A stretch of 64,000 nt of DNA, from contig NZ_JAPVLQ010000008.1 in NCBI RefSeq assembly GCF_027158005.1, positions 35,587 through 99,586 on the forward strand, given 5' to 3'. Each line of letters begins with the position of its first letter. Positions within the stretch are counted from its first letter, which is position 1. The position numbers and the translations under genes are program-made. This DNA comes from Rhodococcus sp. H36-A4. GTDB taxonomy: Bacteria; Actinomycetota; Actinomycetes; Mycobacteriales; Mycobacteriaceae. The notes beneath the pieces are model-generated. The model had not been told where the DNA came from. It worked only from the letters and a program-made list of their open reading frames with translations, and did no database searches. Shown piece by piece: positions 7,983 through 16,025 of this stretch.

Positions 7983-9608
7983 GTGACTGCAACGGACTCT
8001 CGTACGGGCGGACTGCCGCTACCCCCGATGAAGTGGAATGCGTGGGGAAGCGCGGATGCCGCGAAGCCTCTCTCCGCAAACATCAGCAACTTGCTCGAGC
8101 AAGTGCTCGGCGTGCACAAGGCGGACGACAACGGTCTCGGTGTGGAGCAGGTACGGCTGCGGTCGACCGCGATCACGGAGAATGATCGCGCGGCACTGGC
8201 CGAGATCGTCGGCGAAGAGCACATCAGTACGGCAGACGCCGACCGCCTGTACCGAGCAGGCGGAAAGTCCACCTTGGATCTGCTGCGCCGTAAAAGCACG
8301 GAAGAGCAGGATGCGCCGGACGCGGTGCTCGCGCCTTCGAATGAAGACGAGATCGCCGCAGTTCTTGCCTATTGCTCGTCCGTGCGGGTGGCCGTCGTTC
8401 CCTTCGGCGGAGGAACCAGCGTGGTCGGCGGTCTCGACCCCGAACGCGGACAGGGCAAGGCAGTCGTCTCCGTGGATCTGCGACGCTTCGACGAACTCCA
8501 TTCGCTCGACGAGGTTTCCGGAGAGGCCGTGCTCGGCGCTGGTGTGACCGGGCCGAACGCCGAGGAGTTGTTGCGTAGCAAAGGCTTTTCGCTGGGGCAC
8601 TTCCCGCAGAGCTTCGAGTTCGCGACCATCGGAGGATTCGCAGCGACGCGATCCTCCGGTCAGAACTCGGCTGGGTACGGCCGTTTCGACGACATGATTC
8701 TAGGTCTGCGGATGGTCACTCCCGCCGGAGTTCTCGATGTCGGCCGTGCACCTGCATCGGCGGCGGGTCCTGATCTGCGTCAGTTGCTCGTCGGCTCCGA
8801 GGGCATCTTCGGGATCATCACTCAGGTTCGCGTACAGGTGCATCGTGTCCCCGACACCACGCGCTACGAGGCCTGGAACTTCCCAGATTTTGCAACAGGC
8901 GCAGCAGCGTTGCGTGCGGTCGAGCAGACCGACAGCGGACCCACTGTCATCCGATTGTCCGACGAGGCAGAAACCGGCGTCAACCTCGCGACTTCGGACA
9001 AGATAGGTGGTGAACAGCTCGCCGGTGGATGCCTGGCGATCACCCTGTTCGAAGGTACCGAAGCGCACTCCGCCAGCCGGCACGCGGAGACCCGCGACCT
9101 GCTCTTGGCTCACGGTGGAACATCTCTCGGCGAGGACATTGCGCGTGATTGGCAACATGGTCGGTTCGGGGCACCCTACTTGCGGGATGCACTGCTCGAC
9201 TCGGGCGCACTCTGCGAGACGCTGGAGACCGCAACCACCTGGTCCAACCTGCTTCACCTCAAAGCCACCGTCACCGAGGTCTTGACCTCGGCACTGAGTG
9301 AAACCGGCACCCCCGCTCTGGTTCTGTGCCATATTTCGCACGTGTACCGAACCGGCGCGTCGCTGTATTTCACCGTCGTTGCAGGTCAGCGTGGCGATGC
9401 CATCGTGCAGTGGCAGACAGTGAAAACTGCTGTATCGCAATCGATCGTGAGCAACGGCGGCACCATCACTCATCATCACGCAGTCGGCGCCGACCACCGG
9501 GTCTGGATGACCGAGGAAATCGGCGACCTTGGAATCGAGGTGCTGCGCGCGGTGAAGCGAACATTGGACCCCGCAGGCATACTCAACCCGGGTAAGCTGA
9601 TCCCGTGA
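7983..9608 (+). CDS. FAD-binding oxidase, alkyl-dihydroxyacetonephosphate synthase-like
   Basis: A 541-residue flavoprotein of the VAO/PCMH family, closest in layout to alkyl-DHAP synthase (AGPS) and Rv2251-type proteins. The N-terminal MKWNAWG motif of the family is at residues 16-22; an FAD loop (PFGGGTSVVGGL) and the QSFEFATIGGFAATRSSGQNS region follow. The C-terminal end has the family's HHHAVG active-site histidines and LDPAGILNPGK. The GTG at 7983 abuts the operator; the internal ATG at MKWNAWG is less likely because residues before it look coding. Overlap with the kinase gene (GTGA) implies coupling. Likely oxidises a glycerol-phosphate or ether-lipid intermediate; the substrate is inferred. 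Confidence 0.8.
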   Translation: MTATDSRTGGLPLPPMKWNAWGSADAAKPLSANISNLLEQVLGVHKADDNGLGVEQVRLRSTAITENDRAALAEIVGEEHISTADADRLYRAGGKSTLDLLRRKSTEEQDAPDAVLAPSNEDEIAAVLAYCSSVRVAVVPFGGGTSVVGGLDPERGQGKAVVSVDLRRFDELHSLDEVSGEAVLGAGVTGPNAEELLRSKGFSLGHFPQSFEFATIGGFAATRSSGQNSAGYGRFDDMILGLRMVTPAGVLDVGRAPASAAGPDLRQLLVGSEGIFGIITQVRVQVHRVPDTTRYEAWNFPDFATGAAALRAVEQTDSGPTVIRLSDEAETGVNLATSDKIGGEQLAGGCLAITLFEGTEAHSASRHAETRDLLLAHGGTSLGEDIARDWQHGRFGAPYLRDALLDSGALCETLETATTWSNLLHLKATVTEVLTSALSETGTPALVLCHISHVYRTGASLYFTVVAGQRGDAIVQWQTVKTAVSQSIVSNGGTITHHHAVGADHRVWMTEEIGDLGIEVLRAVKRTLDPAGILNPGKLIP

Positions 9609-10537
9609 CCCGGGAAGGTGAACGACGCCAACGCGAGATTCGCCGCATCACGCTCCTGGCCAACCCCGCAGCTGGGCACGGTAATGCGCCGCACGCGGCC
9701 ACCCGCGCAGTGACGCGGTTTCAGCAGTTGGGGATCGACGTGCGTGCCATCGTCGGGATCGACAGCGCACATGCGCTGACCCTTGCGCGTGAGGCACTCG
9801 AACTCGGTACCGACGCATTCGTCGTCGTGGGCGGAGACGGAGTCATCTCCATTGCCTTGCAGGTGCTCGCGGGCACCGACGTCCCGCTGGGGATCATTCC
9901 AGCCGGAACCGGAAACGACCACGCCCGTGAATACCAGCTTCCCACAGACGATCCCGAGGCGGCAGCCGAGATCGTGGCCGATGGCTGGACCGAACACGTC
10001 GACCTCGGACGTATCCGCACGCAGGACGGCACCGAACGCTGGTTCGGCACCGTCATGGCGTCCGGGCTCGATTCACTGGTCAGTGATCGCACCAATCGGA
10101 TGCACTGGCCGCACGGGCGGATGCGCTACAACGTTGCCATCGTCGCCGAGTTCCTGAACTTGAAACCGTTGCCGTTTCGGCTGGTACTCGACGGCAACGA
10201 GGTCCTCGAACTAGATGTGACCCTGGTGGCGGTCGGCAACACCCGCTCCTACGGCGGCGGCATGCTCATCTGTCCCGATGCCGACCGAACCGACGGACTG
10301 CTAGACATCACTGTTGTCGCATCAGGTTCGCGCATGCGGCTGATTCGGTTCTTTCCCAGTGTATTTCGCGGTACTCACGTCGAGCGGGAAGAGGTGAGCA
10401 CCTACCGAGCCCGATCCATCACCGTCGACTCGCCCGGAATCAACGCCTATGCAGACGGTGAACGCGTCGGCAGGCTGCCCGCCGAAGTCGAGTCGGTGCC
10501 ACGGGCGTTACATGTCCTGGTGCCTCACAGCAGCTAG
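9605..10537 (+). CDS. Diacylglycerol/lipid kinase (DagK-like, Rv2252 type)
   Basis: A 310-residue DAGK-catalytic-domain kinase that phosphorylates diacylglycerol or a related lipid at the inner membrane face. Motifs: LLANPAAGHG near residue 18, the nucleotide loop VVVGGDGVIS, GIIPAGTGNDHAR, and the C-terminal YADGERVGRLPAEVE. Length is typical of bacterial YegS/DgkB proteins. The M. tuberculosis homologue Rv2252 has been linked to phosphatidylinositol mannoside synthesis. The start GTG overlaps the upstream oxidase stop by four bases. Its stop is 2 bp from that of the convergent GIY-YIG-like gene. Confidence 0.88.
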   Translation: MTREGERRQREIRRITLLANPAAGHGNAPHAATRAVTRFQQLGIDVRAIVGIDSAHALTLAREALELGTDAFVVVGGDGVISIALQVLAGTDVPLGIIPAGTGNDHAREYQLPTDDPEAAAEIVADGWTEHVDLGRIRTQDGTERWFGTVMASGLDSLVSDRTNRMHWPHGRMRYNVAIVAEFLNLKPLPFRLVLDGNEVLELDVTLVAVGNTRSYGGGMLICPDADRTDGLLDITVVASGSRMRLIRFFPSVFRGTHVEREEVSTYRARSITVDSPGINAYADGERVGRLPAEVESVPRALHVLVPHSS

Positions 10538-10539
10538 AG

Positions 10540-11490
10540 CTACTCGGCGTCGAGGAGCTGTCGATACGCCTCGGCAACAAGGTCGTTCGCGAGATCGTTG
10601 TTGTGATAGCGGGCGTACGGCGAGCCCTTCTGGTTCATCAGGCGGGTGTTGAGGCTGTACGCGAGATCGTCGAATACATCGTCCGCTACCCCGAAGTCGA
10701 CCTCGGCGTCGCCGGACAACAGTGCCCCGATGTCGATCTGCCATGACCACACATCGTGGCTCTTGTATTCCCCTCGTGCAGCTGTGACGACATCGTTTGC
10801 GAACTCGAGTTGAGTGTCGGAGTAGCCGGCCGGAATATCGGTATTGACGGTCATGACCAGCTCGATCGAATCGTCTTCGTCGTTGGTGTACTCCGTGACG
10901 AACAACGTCTCCAGGCTGCCGCAATTCAATGTCAGAAGTCGGCGTCTGCCTTTGGCTTTCGCGGTCGAGGGTAGCGCGGTCACATTCCAGAGGTAGCGCG
11001 CAGTGTTCGCGGGATCGGAGATCGACGCGTTGATGTAGTCCGCGACTATGCTTCGAATGTCCTGGTACGCAATATGATCGGACAGCTCCCAGAAGCGTGA
11101 CCGATGGGCGGTCGTCGCGCCGTCGGTGATGGTGATGCGCTCACTGCGATCGGACGGAAACGGAGACGGACCGGTAACTGCGTCTGCCGTCTGCGCAGTT
11201 CGAGCCCTGAGCGCAGTGGTCCGAGTGAGAAGCTGCTGCAACTCGGCGAGCGCATGTTCGGCATCGTCCGCGGGCCAGGACGCAAACTCGAGGAACTCGA
11301 TATCGGACCACTCACGACGGTCGTCGAGGAACCGCGCAGCGACATCCATGGATCGGCCCGCATAGGCCTCGTCGTTCGTGAAGTGCAGTACGTACAGACC
11401 GCTGGTGAATCCCTTCGCTGCGAAGAGTGCCGAGATCGAACCCACCTCCGATACGTCGAAACGGGTGAGATCGAACGAAGGGGAGTTCAT
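10540..11490 (-). CDS. Uncharacterised protein with GIY-YIG-like N-terminal domain
   Basis: A 316-residue protein. Residues 31-90 read like a divergent GIY-YIG nuclease: GLY (31-33), YAG (43-45) followed by RS, Arg53 on the next helix, and Glu residues at 79/83 near the helix position of the catalytic Glu. The spacing fits, though the loop is short. The remaining 220 residues (beta-strand/helix mix, Asp- and Tyr-rich) match no family I recognise. It stands alone between convergent and divergent neighbours. Nuclease activity is inferred from the motif only. Confidence 0.55.
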   Translation of the reverse strand: MNSPSFDLTRFDVSEVGSISALFAAKGFTSGLYVLHFTNDEAYAGRSMDVAARFLDDRREWSDIEFLEFASWPADDAEHALAELQQLLTRTTALRARTAQTADAVTGPSPFPSDRSERITITDGATTAHRSRFWELSDHIAYQDIRSIVADYINASISDPANTARYLWNVTALPSTAKAKGRRRLLTLNCGSLETLFVTEYTNDEDDSIELVMTVNTDIPAGYSDTQLEFANDVVTAARGEYKSHDVWSWQIDIGALLSGDAEVDFGVADDVFDDLAYSLNTRLMNQKGSPYARYHNNDLANDLVAEAYRQLLDAE

Positions 11491-11615
11491 GGTTCTGATC
11501 TAACTACAGTCCGTGTCCTGGCTGTAGGCCAGATGCCCATCGATGACGCCGACGTGTCCAGGCGGGCAGTTCGCAAAGCTATCTAAATTGCTTGGACGTC
11601 CTATAACCTTGAGAG

Positions 11616-13127
11616 ATGAGCACAGGTACGCGCGTCAACACTGTCGATGGCATCCTGCGGCGGTCGGCCGCACGATTCCCGAACCGCCCAGCCATAGTCT
11701 TCGACGGCCGTAGCCTTACCTACCGTCACCTCGACGAGACAGTCAGTCGGGTGGCCCGGTATCTGCTCTCGCTCGGACTGGTGAAGGGCGATCGCGTCGC
11801 AGCCTACGGAGTCAACTCCGACGCGTATGTCGTCGGTTTCTTGGCGTGTGCGAGGGCGGGACTGGTTCATGTCCCGGTGAACTACGCGTTGGTGGGGGAA
11901 GAGCTCGGCTACCTCATTGCTCAGTCGGGGGCGCGCGCCGCACTCGTCGATCCGGAACTCGCCGATGTCTTGCAGTCGGTTCGACGTGAACACGACATCG
12001 ATGTGGTTCTCTCCCTTGCCGACTTGATGGATCTGGCGTTCGACGAAGATGCGTCCGAACTCGACTCCGCTGTCGAATCCGGCGATCTCGCACAGCTCCT
12101 CTACACCTCCGGAACGACGTCGAAGCCCAAGGGCGCCATGATGTCTCATGGTGCACTCGTAGCCGAATACGTGTCCTCGGTGATAGCCCTCGGTCTCGGC
12201 CGAGACGATAATCCGCTGGTGGTGATGCCGCTCTACCACTCGGCCGGAATGCATGTATTCACGCTGCCGTACCTGTCGGTCGGTGCGACGATACATCTGA
12301 TGAGCAAGCCCGTCGTGCCGGAAATCCTTCGGAGGATCGAAGCGGATCGAATCGGCTCGTTGTTCTTGGCGCCCACAGTCTGGGTCCCGCTCGCCAACCA
12401 TCCAGATCTCGAGACCCGAGACCTGTCCTCCTTGACCAAGGCGCAGTACGGGGCGTCGATCATGCCGGTGACGGTCCTCAACCGATTGCGTGCAAAGTAC
12501 CCGAACATCGAGTTCTACAACTGCTTCGGTCAGTCGGAGATCGGGCCGCTGGCAACGGTATTGCAACCCGAGGAGCACGAGGACCGGCCGGCTTCCTGTG
12601 GGGGGGCCGTTTTCTTCGTCGAGACTCGTGTCGTCGACGCCGAAGGCAACGACGTTCCCGACGGCGAACCCGGTGAGGTGCTGTATCGATCGCCGCAGCT
12701 GTGCGACGGCTACTGGGACAATCCGGATGCGACGGCAGATGCATTCCGCGACGGGTGGTTTCACTCCGGAGACCTGGTGACGCGCGACGCGGAGGGCTTC
12801 ATCACCGTCGTCGATCGCATCAAAGACGTCATCAACACTGGCGGTATTCTTGTAGCTTCGCGTGAAGTCGAGGATGCGATCTACACGCACCCAGCCGTCG
12901 CCGAGGTCGCCGTCATCGGGACCCCCGACGACAAGTGGATCGAGGCTGTCACCGCAGTGGTCGTGCTCAAGGATGGCCACGGCGCCACCGCCGATGCACT
13001 CATCGCCCATGTAAAGGGATCGATTGCGCCGTTCAAGGTTCCCAAGAACGTGGTGTTCGTCGACGAGTTGCCGCGCAACCAAAGCGGCAAGTTGCTCAAG
13101 CGTGAACTGAGGTCGCCGGTGAAGTGA
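11616..13127 (+). CDS. Acyl-CoA synthetase / AMP-dependent ligase (FadD-like)
   Basis: A 503-residue class I adenylate-forming enzyme activating a carboxylic acid to its acyl-CoA. The P-loop YTSGTTSKPKGAM, the A5 segment YNCFGQSE, the A7 hinge region GWFHSGDLVTRD and the C-terminal catalytic lysine in NQSGKLLKRELR are all present, so it should be active. It is short, in the range of medium/long-chain or aryl-CoA ligases; substrate cannot be read. A TATAAC hexamer ends 9 nt before the ATG, which would suit a leaderless or very short leader transcript. Confidence 0.85.
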   Translation: MSTGTRVNTVDGILRRSAARFPNRPAIVFDGRSLTYRHLDETVSRVARYLLSLGLVKGDRVAAYGVNSDAYVVGFLACARAGLVHVPVNYALVGEELGYLIAQSGARAALVDPELADVLQSVRREHDIDVVLSLADLMDLAFDEDASELDSAVESGDLAQLLYTSGTTSKPKGAMMSHGALVAEYVSSVIALGLGRDDNPLVVMPLYHSAGMHVFTLPYLSVGATIHLMSKPVVPEILRRIEADRIGSLFLAPTVWVPLANHPDLETRDLSSLTKAQYGASIMPVTVLNRLRAKYPNIEFYNCFGQSEIGPLATVLQPEEHEDRPASCGGAVFFVETRVVDAEGNDVPDGEPGEVLYRSPQLCDGYWDNPDATADAFRDGWFHSGDLVTRDAEGFITVVDRIKDVINTGGILVASREVEDAIYTHPAVAEVAVIGTPDDKWIEAVTAVVVLKDGHGATADALIAHVKGSIAPFKVPKNVVFVDELPRNQSGKLLKRELRSPVK

Positions 13128-13200
13128 CGGCTGATACGTAACGCGACCGACGTGGCAGTCGATATCTCTCCCGACACGAATCTTCTACTTCGGGGGAGTC

Positions 13201-13662
13201 ATGAACAAACGCACGGGTATTACCGGTGGAACTTCGCGAATTGGCAGGTTCATTGCAATTGCGTTCGCGGCTTTGGCAGTGATGTTCGTGGTTACACCGT
13301 CCGCGGCGGCCCAGCCGAGTGTCGGTTCGACCAACTTCTCGTTGCCAGTCGTCGGTCTGAATATTCAGAGTGACGGCTATGTGGGCAGCGAAAGCCTCTT
13401 CGTCTACTCGACACTGGTTGCACACACCGATGCCAGCCAGCCGGGTAAAACGCTCTTTCTTCACAACGGCAGCCATTGCGGTTGCACCGTGAACTGGCGC
13501 AACCTCGACACCGGCGCCACCGGATCGTGGACCATGCCGCCTGTGGCGGAATGGGATCCGTGGAAGCCGACCGGTGTCGGGCGCATCGAAGCGACTGCCC
13601 GAATCGATAGCAATATCGGCCTGACGATCATCACCGGCCGCGGATCCTGGACCGTTCCCTGA
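13201..13662 (+). CDS. Small secreted protein, unknown
   Basis: A 153-residue exported protein with a classical signal peptide (hydrophobic FIAIAFAALAVMFVV, cleavage near SAAAQP). The mature part is about 115 residues, rich in beta-strand and Gly/Ser/Thr. It has a Cys-Gly-Cys (HCGCTV) that could form a disulphide or bind metal, and a repeated GSWT element. A clear GGGGGAGTC ribosome site precedes the ATG. I do not recognise a family. It follows the acyl-CoA ligase by 73 nt and may be read through from it. Confidence 0.7.
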   Translation: MNKRTGITGGTSRIGRFIAIAFAALAVMFVVTPSAAAQPSVGSTNFSLPVVGLNIQSDGYVGSESLFVYSTLVAHTDASQPGKTLFLHNGSHCGCTVNWRNLDTGATGSWTMPPVAEWDPWKPTGVGRIEATARIDSNIGLTIITGRGSWTVP

Positions 13663-13693
13663 CTCAGAGATTAGTAAAGGGGCAGTGGGATAT

Positions 13694-14380
13694 CTACTTC
13701 CGCCCTGCTGCCCACTTCATGCCCCATCCGTACTTCTTGTCCAAGTCCGACTGGCTGCCCTCGATGTACTCGACCTCGCGGGTGACGGTAATGCCCTGCT
13801 TGGTGTTCTCCAGCAGTGCGATCGAGCAGATGCGGGCTGAATTGTTGTTGGAGTCGAGTCGAACCTCCACCTGAGGTCCGGTAGTGGGGAAGAGGGTGAC
13901 GACGCCATCGACCGCGGCCCAGTTGGGTGCGCCGTCGTAGATCATGGCGAAGATCAGTATCCGCTTGAAATTCTCCGGCCGCGCGAGGTTGATGTGCATG
14001 TTCTCGCCGCCGGTCACAGTGCCCGAACGGTCGTCACCATCGAGGGCGATGTAAGGCGCTGTCTCGAGCGAACCGAAACTTTTTCCGAGCGCTTGGATGA
14101 CACCCTTGGTGCCGTCCGCCAGCTCGTACAAGCATCCGAGGTCGAGGTCGACTCCGCCGCTGCCGTACGAGGCGGCAGCGAGCTTGGCGAGGAAACCTTT
14201 CTTCTTCGGCTGCGGTGCAGCCGCGCCGCTCGACCAGTTGAGATTGACGCGCATCGCGCCTTGTTTCTCACCGGACTTCGTCAGGCTGATCGTGGGTGCT
14301 GCCTTGGACAAGGTCACCTTGCTCAGGCTCACTGCCGCAGCCGGCGGCGTCGTGGGCTTGCGGGTGTAGTCGATGGCCAT
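13694..14380 (-). CDS. TerD-family (TerA-like) stress/tellurium resistance protein
   Basis: A 228-residue TerD-superfamily protein: a low-complexity N-terminus (VSLSKVTLSKAAPTISLTK) followed by a Ca2+-binding beta-sandwich. Typical elements are LNWSSG, VDLDLGCLYEL, the acidic ALDGDDRSG, GENMHINL, and late ARICSIALLE / EYIEGSQSDLDKKYGWGMKW. TerD proteins bind calcium and are associated with tellurite, phage and oxidative-stress phenotypes; their biochemistry remains unclear. A possible co-directional partner lies 55 nt upstream. No terB/C/Z genes are in the window. Confidence 0.85.
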   Translation of the reverse strand: MAIDYTRKPTTPPAAAVSLSKVTLSKAAPTISLTKSGEKQGAMRVNLNWSSGAAAPQPKKKGFLAKLAAASYGSGGVDLDLGCLYELADGTKGVIQALGKSFGSLETAPYIALDGDDRSGTVTGGENMHINLARPENFKRILIFAMIYDGAPNWAAVDGVVTLFPTTGPQVEVRLDSNNNSARICSIALLENTKQGITVTREVEYIEGSQSDLDKKYGWGMKWAAGRK

Positions 14381-14435
14381 GGAAAGAAACCTTTCGCGCT
14401 GCGTCTGCTGTCCGGTTTGCGTATTTCAACTCAGA

Positions 14436-15683
14436 CTAGTCGCGCTTTGAATCATCATGCGACCGGGAGTGGCCAGGAAACGAACGCGTCTGTCGTCCGG
14501 ATCCGATGGTCCGATGGCCCGGACCATCGACGACGAAGCGCAGCGCCGCACGCATCGATTCCTCGGCTCGACGCCATATTTCGGTGTTGCGGCGGAGCAA
14601 TGTATCGTCCTTGCCCTCTGCGATGGCGTGATCCGCGAGCTCGGCGATGCAAAGGTGCTCCCGCGCACACACCCGGAGGAATTCCAGGATCACGAGTCGA
14701 TCATGCTCGCAGACCGAGGCCACGTGCCGCGGGTCGGGCATCAAGCCCGGCAGGTCCGAGTAGATCAGCGAACGCAGCTCGGCGGGCAAAATCTCCTCTT
14801 CGATGGAGGGCTGCTGCAGCTGGGCTGCCAACGCGTCGCCGCACTCGGAGATGAAACGAACGAACATCCCGAGCCCACGCCCGAGGTGCTCCTCGACCAG
14901 TGGTGAGCAGTCGATTCTCGTGGTCGCGACCACCGTGTCACCGGGGAATCGGAAATTGATGTCCGGCCAGGAAAGAGCGAGATCTGTAGTGATCGACGTT
15001 GCTGCTCGGCACTGCGGATCGACGTCGAAGGCGATGAACAGTTCCACGACGGGTTCGGTTTCCAACACTCGTAGGTAGGCCGTCCCGCAGTCGAATGGGA
15101 ACGCGATGTCGCCGTCGGCGTCTTTGCTCGGCTCGGCGAACATGATCGAGTCGAGTATCGCATCGACCTGCGAGGAAAGCCGATCGTGTGGAGTGGGCGC
15201 ATCCCAGCCTTCCAAGGCGGAATCGGTGTCGAAGACCGCCGACGGGGGACTGCCGTCGGCCCAAGCGGCAAGAAACGACGGATGCGTGACGCCGTGGATC
15301 TCGCGCAACAGGGTGGTGATCGCGGCCGACGCAAATTCTGTGTCGTCAGCTGCCGCGAGGACGTACAAGTCGAGTGAGTGGTGCGCTGAGGGGGAGCCGC
15401 TGTCGGCACCGTCCCAGCCTGCGTGTGCCAACATGATGCGATCTTCAGCTGTCATTGCTCGTACGATCGCGCGCCGAAGCGTCACATCGACGCGGACGGC
15501 CCCATCGAAACGTCCGGTGACAGTCAGTGACAGATCGTCGTCGCTGAGCCTCTCGCGTGTAGTCGTGGTGCAGATCGAGAGTGTGTCGCCGCAGCGCATC
15601 GCTGCGAAGTAACACCCTAGGCGAACAGTGAATCGGATCCATGCTGCGTCGAGTCCGGCATCGAAATCGAGTTCCTCGGACAC
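14436..15683 (-). CDS. Uncharacterised protein, possibly TY-Chap (YbjN/T3SS-chaperone-like)
   Basis: A 415-residue cytoplasmic protein with no signal peptide or membrane helix. The start is set at the GTG of VSEELDFDAG: a near-perfect AAGGAGG sits 6 nt upstream, whereas a GTG seven codons earlier has none. Two copies of an alpha/beta pattern are visible (WIRFTVRLGCYFAAMRCG..., AYLRVLETEPVVELFIAF...), which recall the YbjN/CesT-like peptide-binding chaperone folds found beside actinobacterial conflict genes. That assignment is tentative. Tandem with the TerD-family gene downstream, possibly one operon; TerD genes do occur with such proteins. Confidence 0.55.
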   Translation of the reverse strand: MSEELDFDAGLDAAWIRFTVRLGCYFAAMRCGDTLSICTTTTRERLSDDDLSLTVTGRFDGAVRVDVTLRRAIVRAMTAEDRIMLAHAGWDGADSGSPSAHHSLDLYVLAAADDTEFASAAITTLLREIHGVTHPSFLAAWADGSPPSAVFDTDSALEGWDAPTPHDRLSSQVDAILDSIMFAEPSKDADGDIAFPFDCGTAYLRVLETEPVVELFIAFDVDPQCRAATSITTDLALSWPDINFRFPGDTVVATTRIDCSPLVEEHLGRGLGMFVRFISECGDALAAQLQQPSIEEEILPAELRSLIYSDLPGLMPDPRHVASVCEHDRLVILEFLRVCAREHLCIAELADHAIAEGKDDTLLRRNTEIWRRAEESMRAALRFVVDGPGHRTIGSGRQTRSFPGHSRSHDDSKRD

Positions 15684-15888
15684 GAGGTACCTCCTTGATG
15701 GCACGCGGGAACCGTGGGTTCAACTGGTCACCGCTATCGAGAGGTACTCGATGCGGGTTCGTTCTTGCCTGATGAATTCAGCTTAGTAGCGTGCTCCGAC
15801 ACTGCAGACCGGCGAATTCGCCGTATCGTTCTTTGTGGCCACGAACAAGATGGTTGCAAGCGAAAGTTTGGGTGCCGCAGTCTTATTG

Positions 15889-15916
15889 GTCGTGTCATTC
15901 AATCGAATGACACGAC
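15889..15916. repeat. Perfect inverted repeat, 12-bp arms, 4-nt loop
   Basis: Arms GTCGTGTCATTC (15889-15900) and GAATGACACGAC (15905-15916) around AATC. There is no U-tract, so it is more likely an operator or RNA hairpin than a simple terminator. It lies about 200 bp upstream of the TY-Chap-like gene. Confidence 0.7.
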
Positions 15917-15975
15917 TTGTCGGGGATGCCTCGTTTGCGGCGTGTCGAAGCCTTGTATGTGGGTCTACACACGCG

Positions 15976-16013
15976 AAAGGCCGCGCCCGGAATGCTTCCT
16001 CGGCGCGGCCTTT
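15976..16013 (-). terminator. Terminator of the aldehyde dehydrogenase gene
   Basis: Arms AAAGGCCGCGCC (15976-15987) and GGCGCGGCCTTT (16002-16013) with a 14-nt loop, 12 nt after the stop. The A/T flanks on both sides make it potentially bidirectional. Confidence 0.85.
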
Positions 16014-16025
16014 TCGATCGGCGGT

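Larger units (their letters stand above)
15684..16025. other. Intergenic region with three inverted repeats, no gene seen
   Basis: Between two minus-strand genes. It holds a 14-bp perfect palindrome (15810-15823, CGGCGAATTCGCCG), a perfect 12-bp-arm hairpin (15889-15916) and the aldehyde dehydrogenase terminator. Open frames on either strand look non-coding. Confidence 0.5.
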
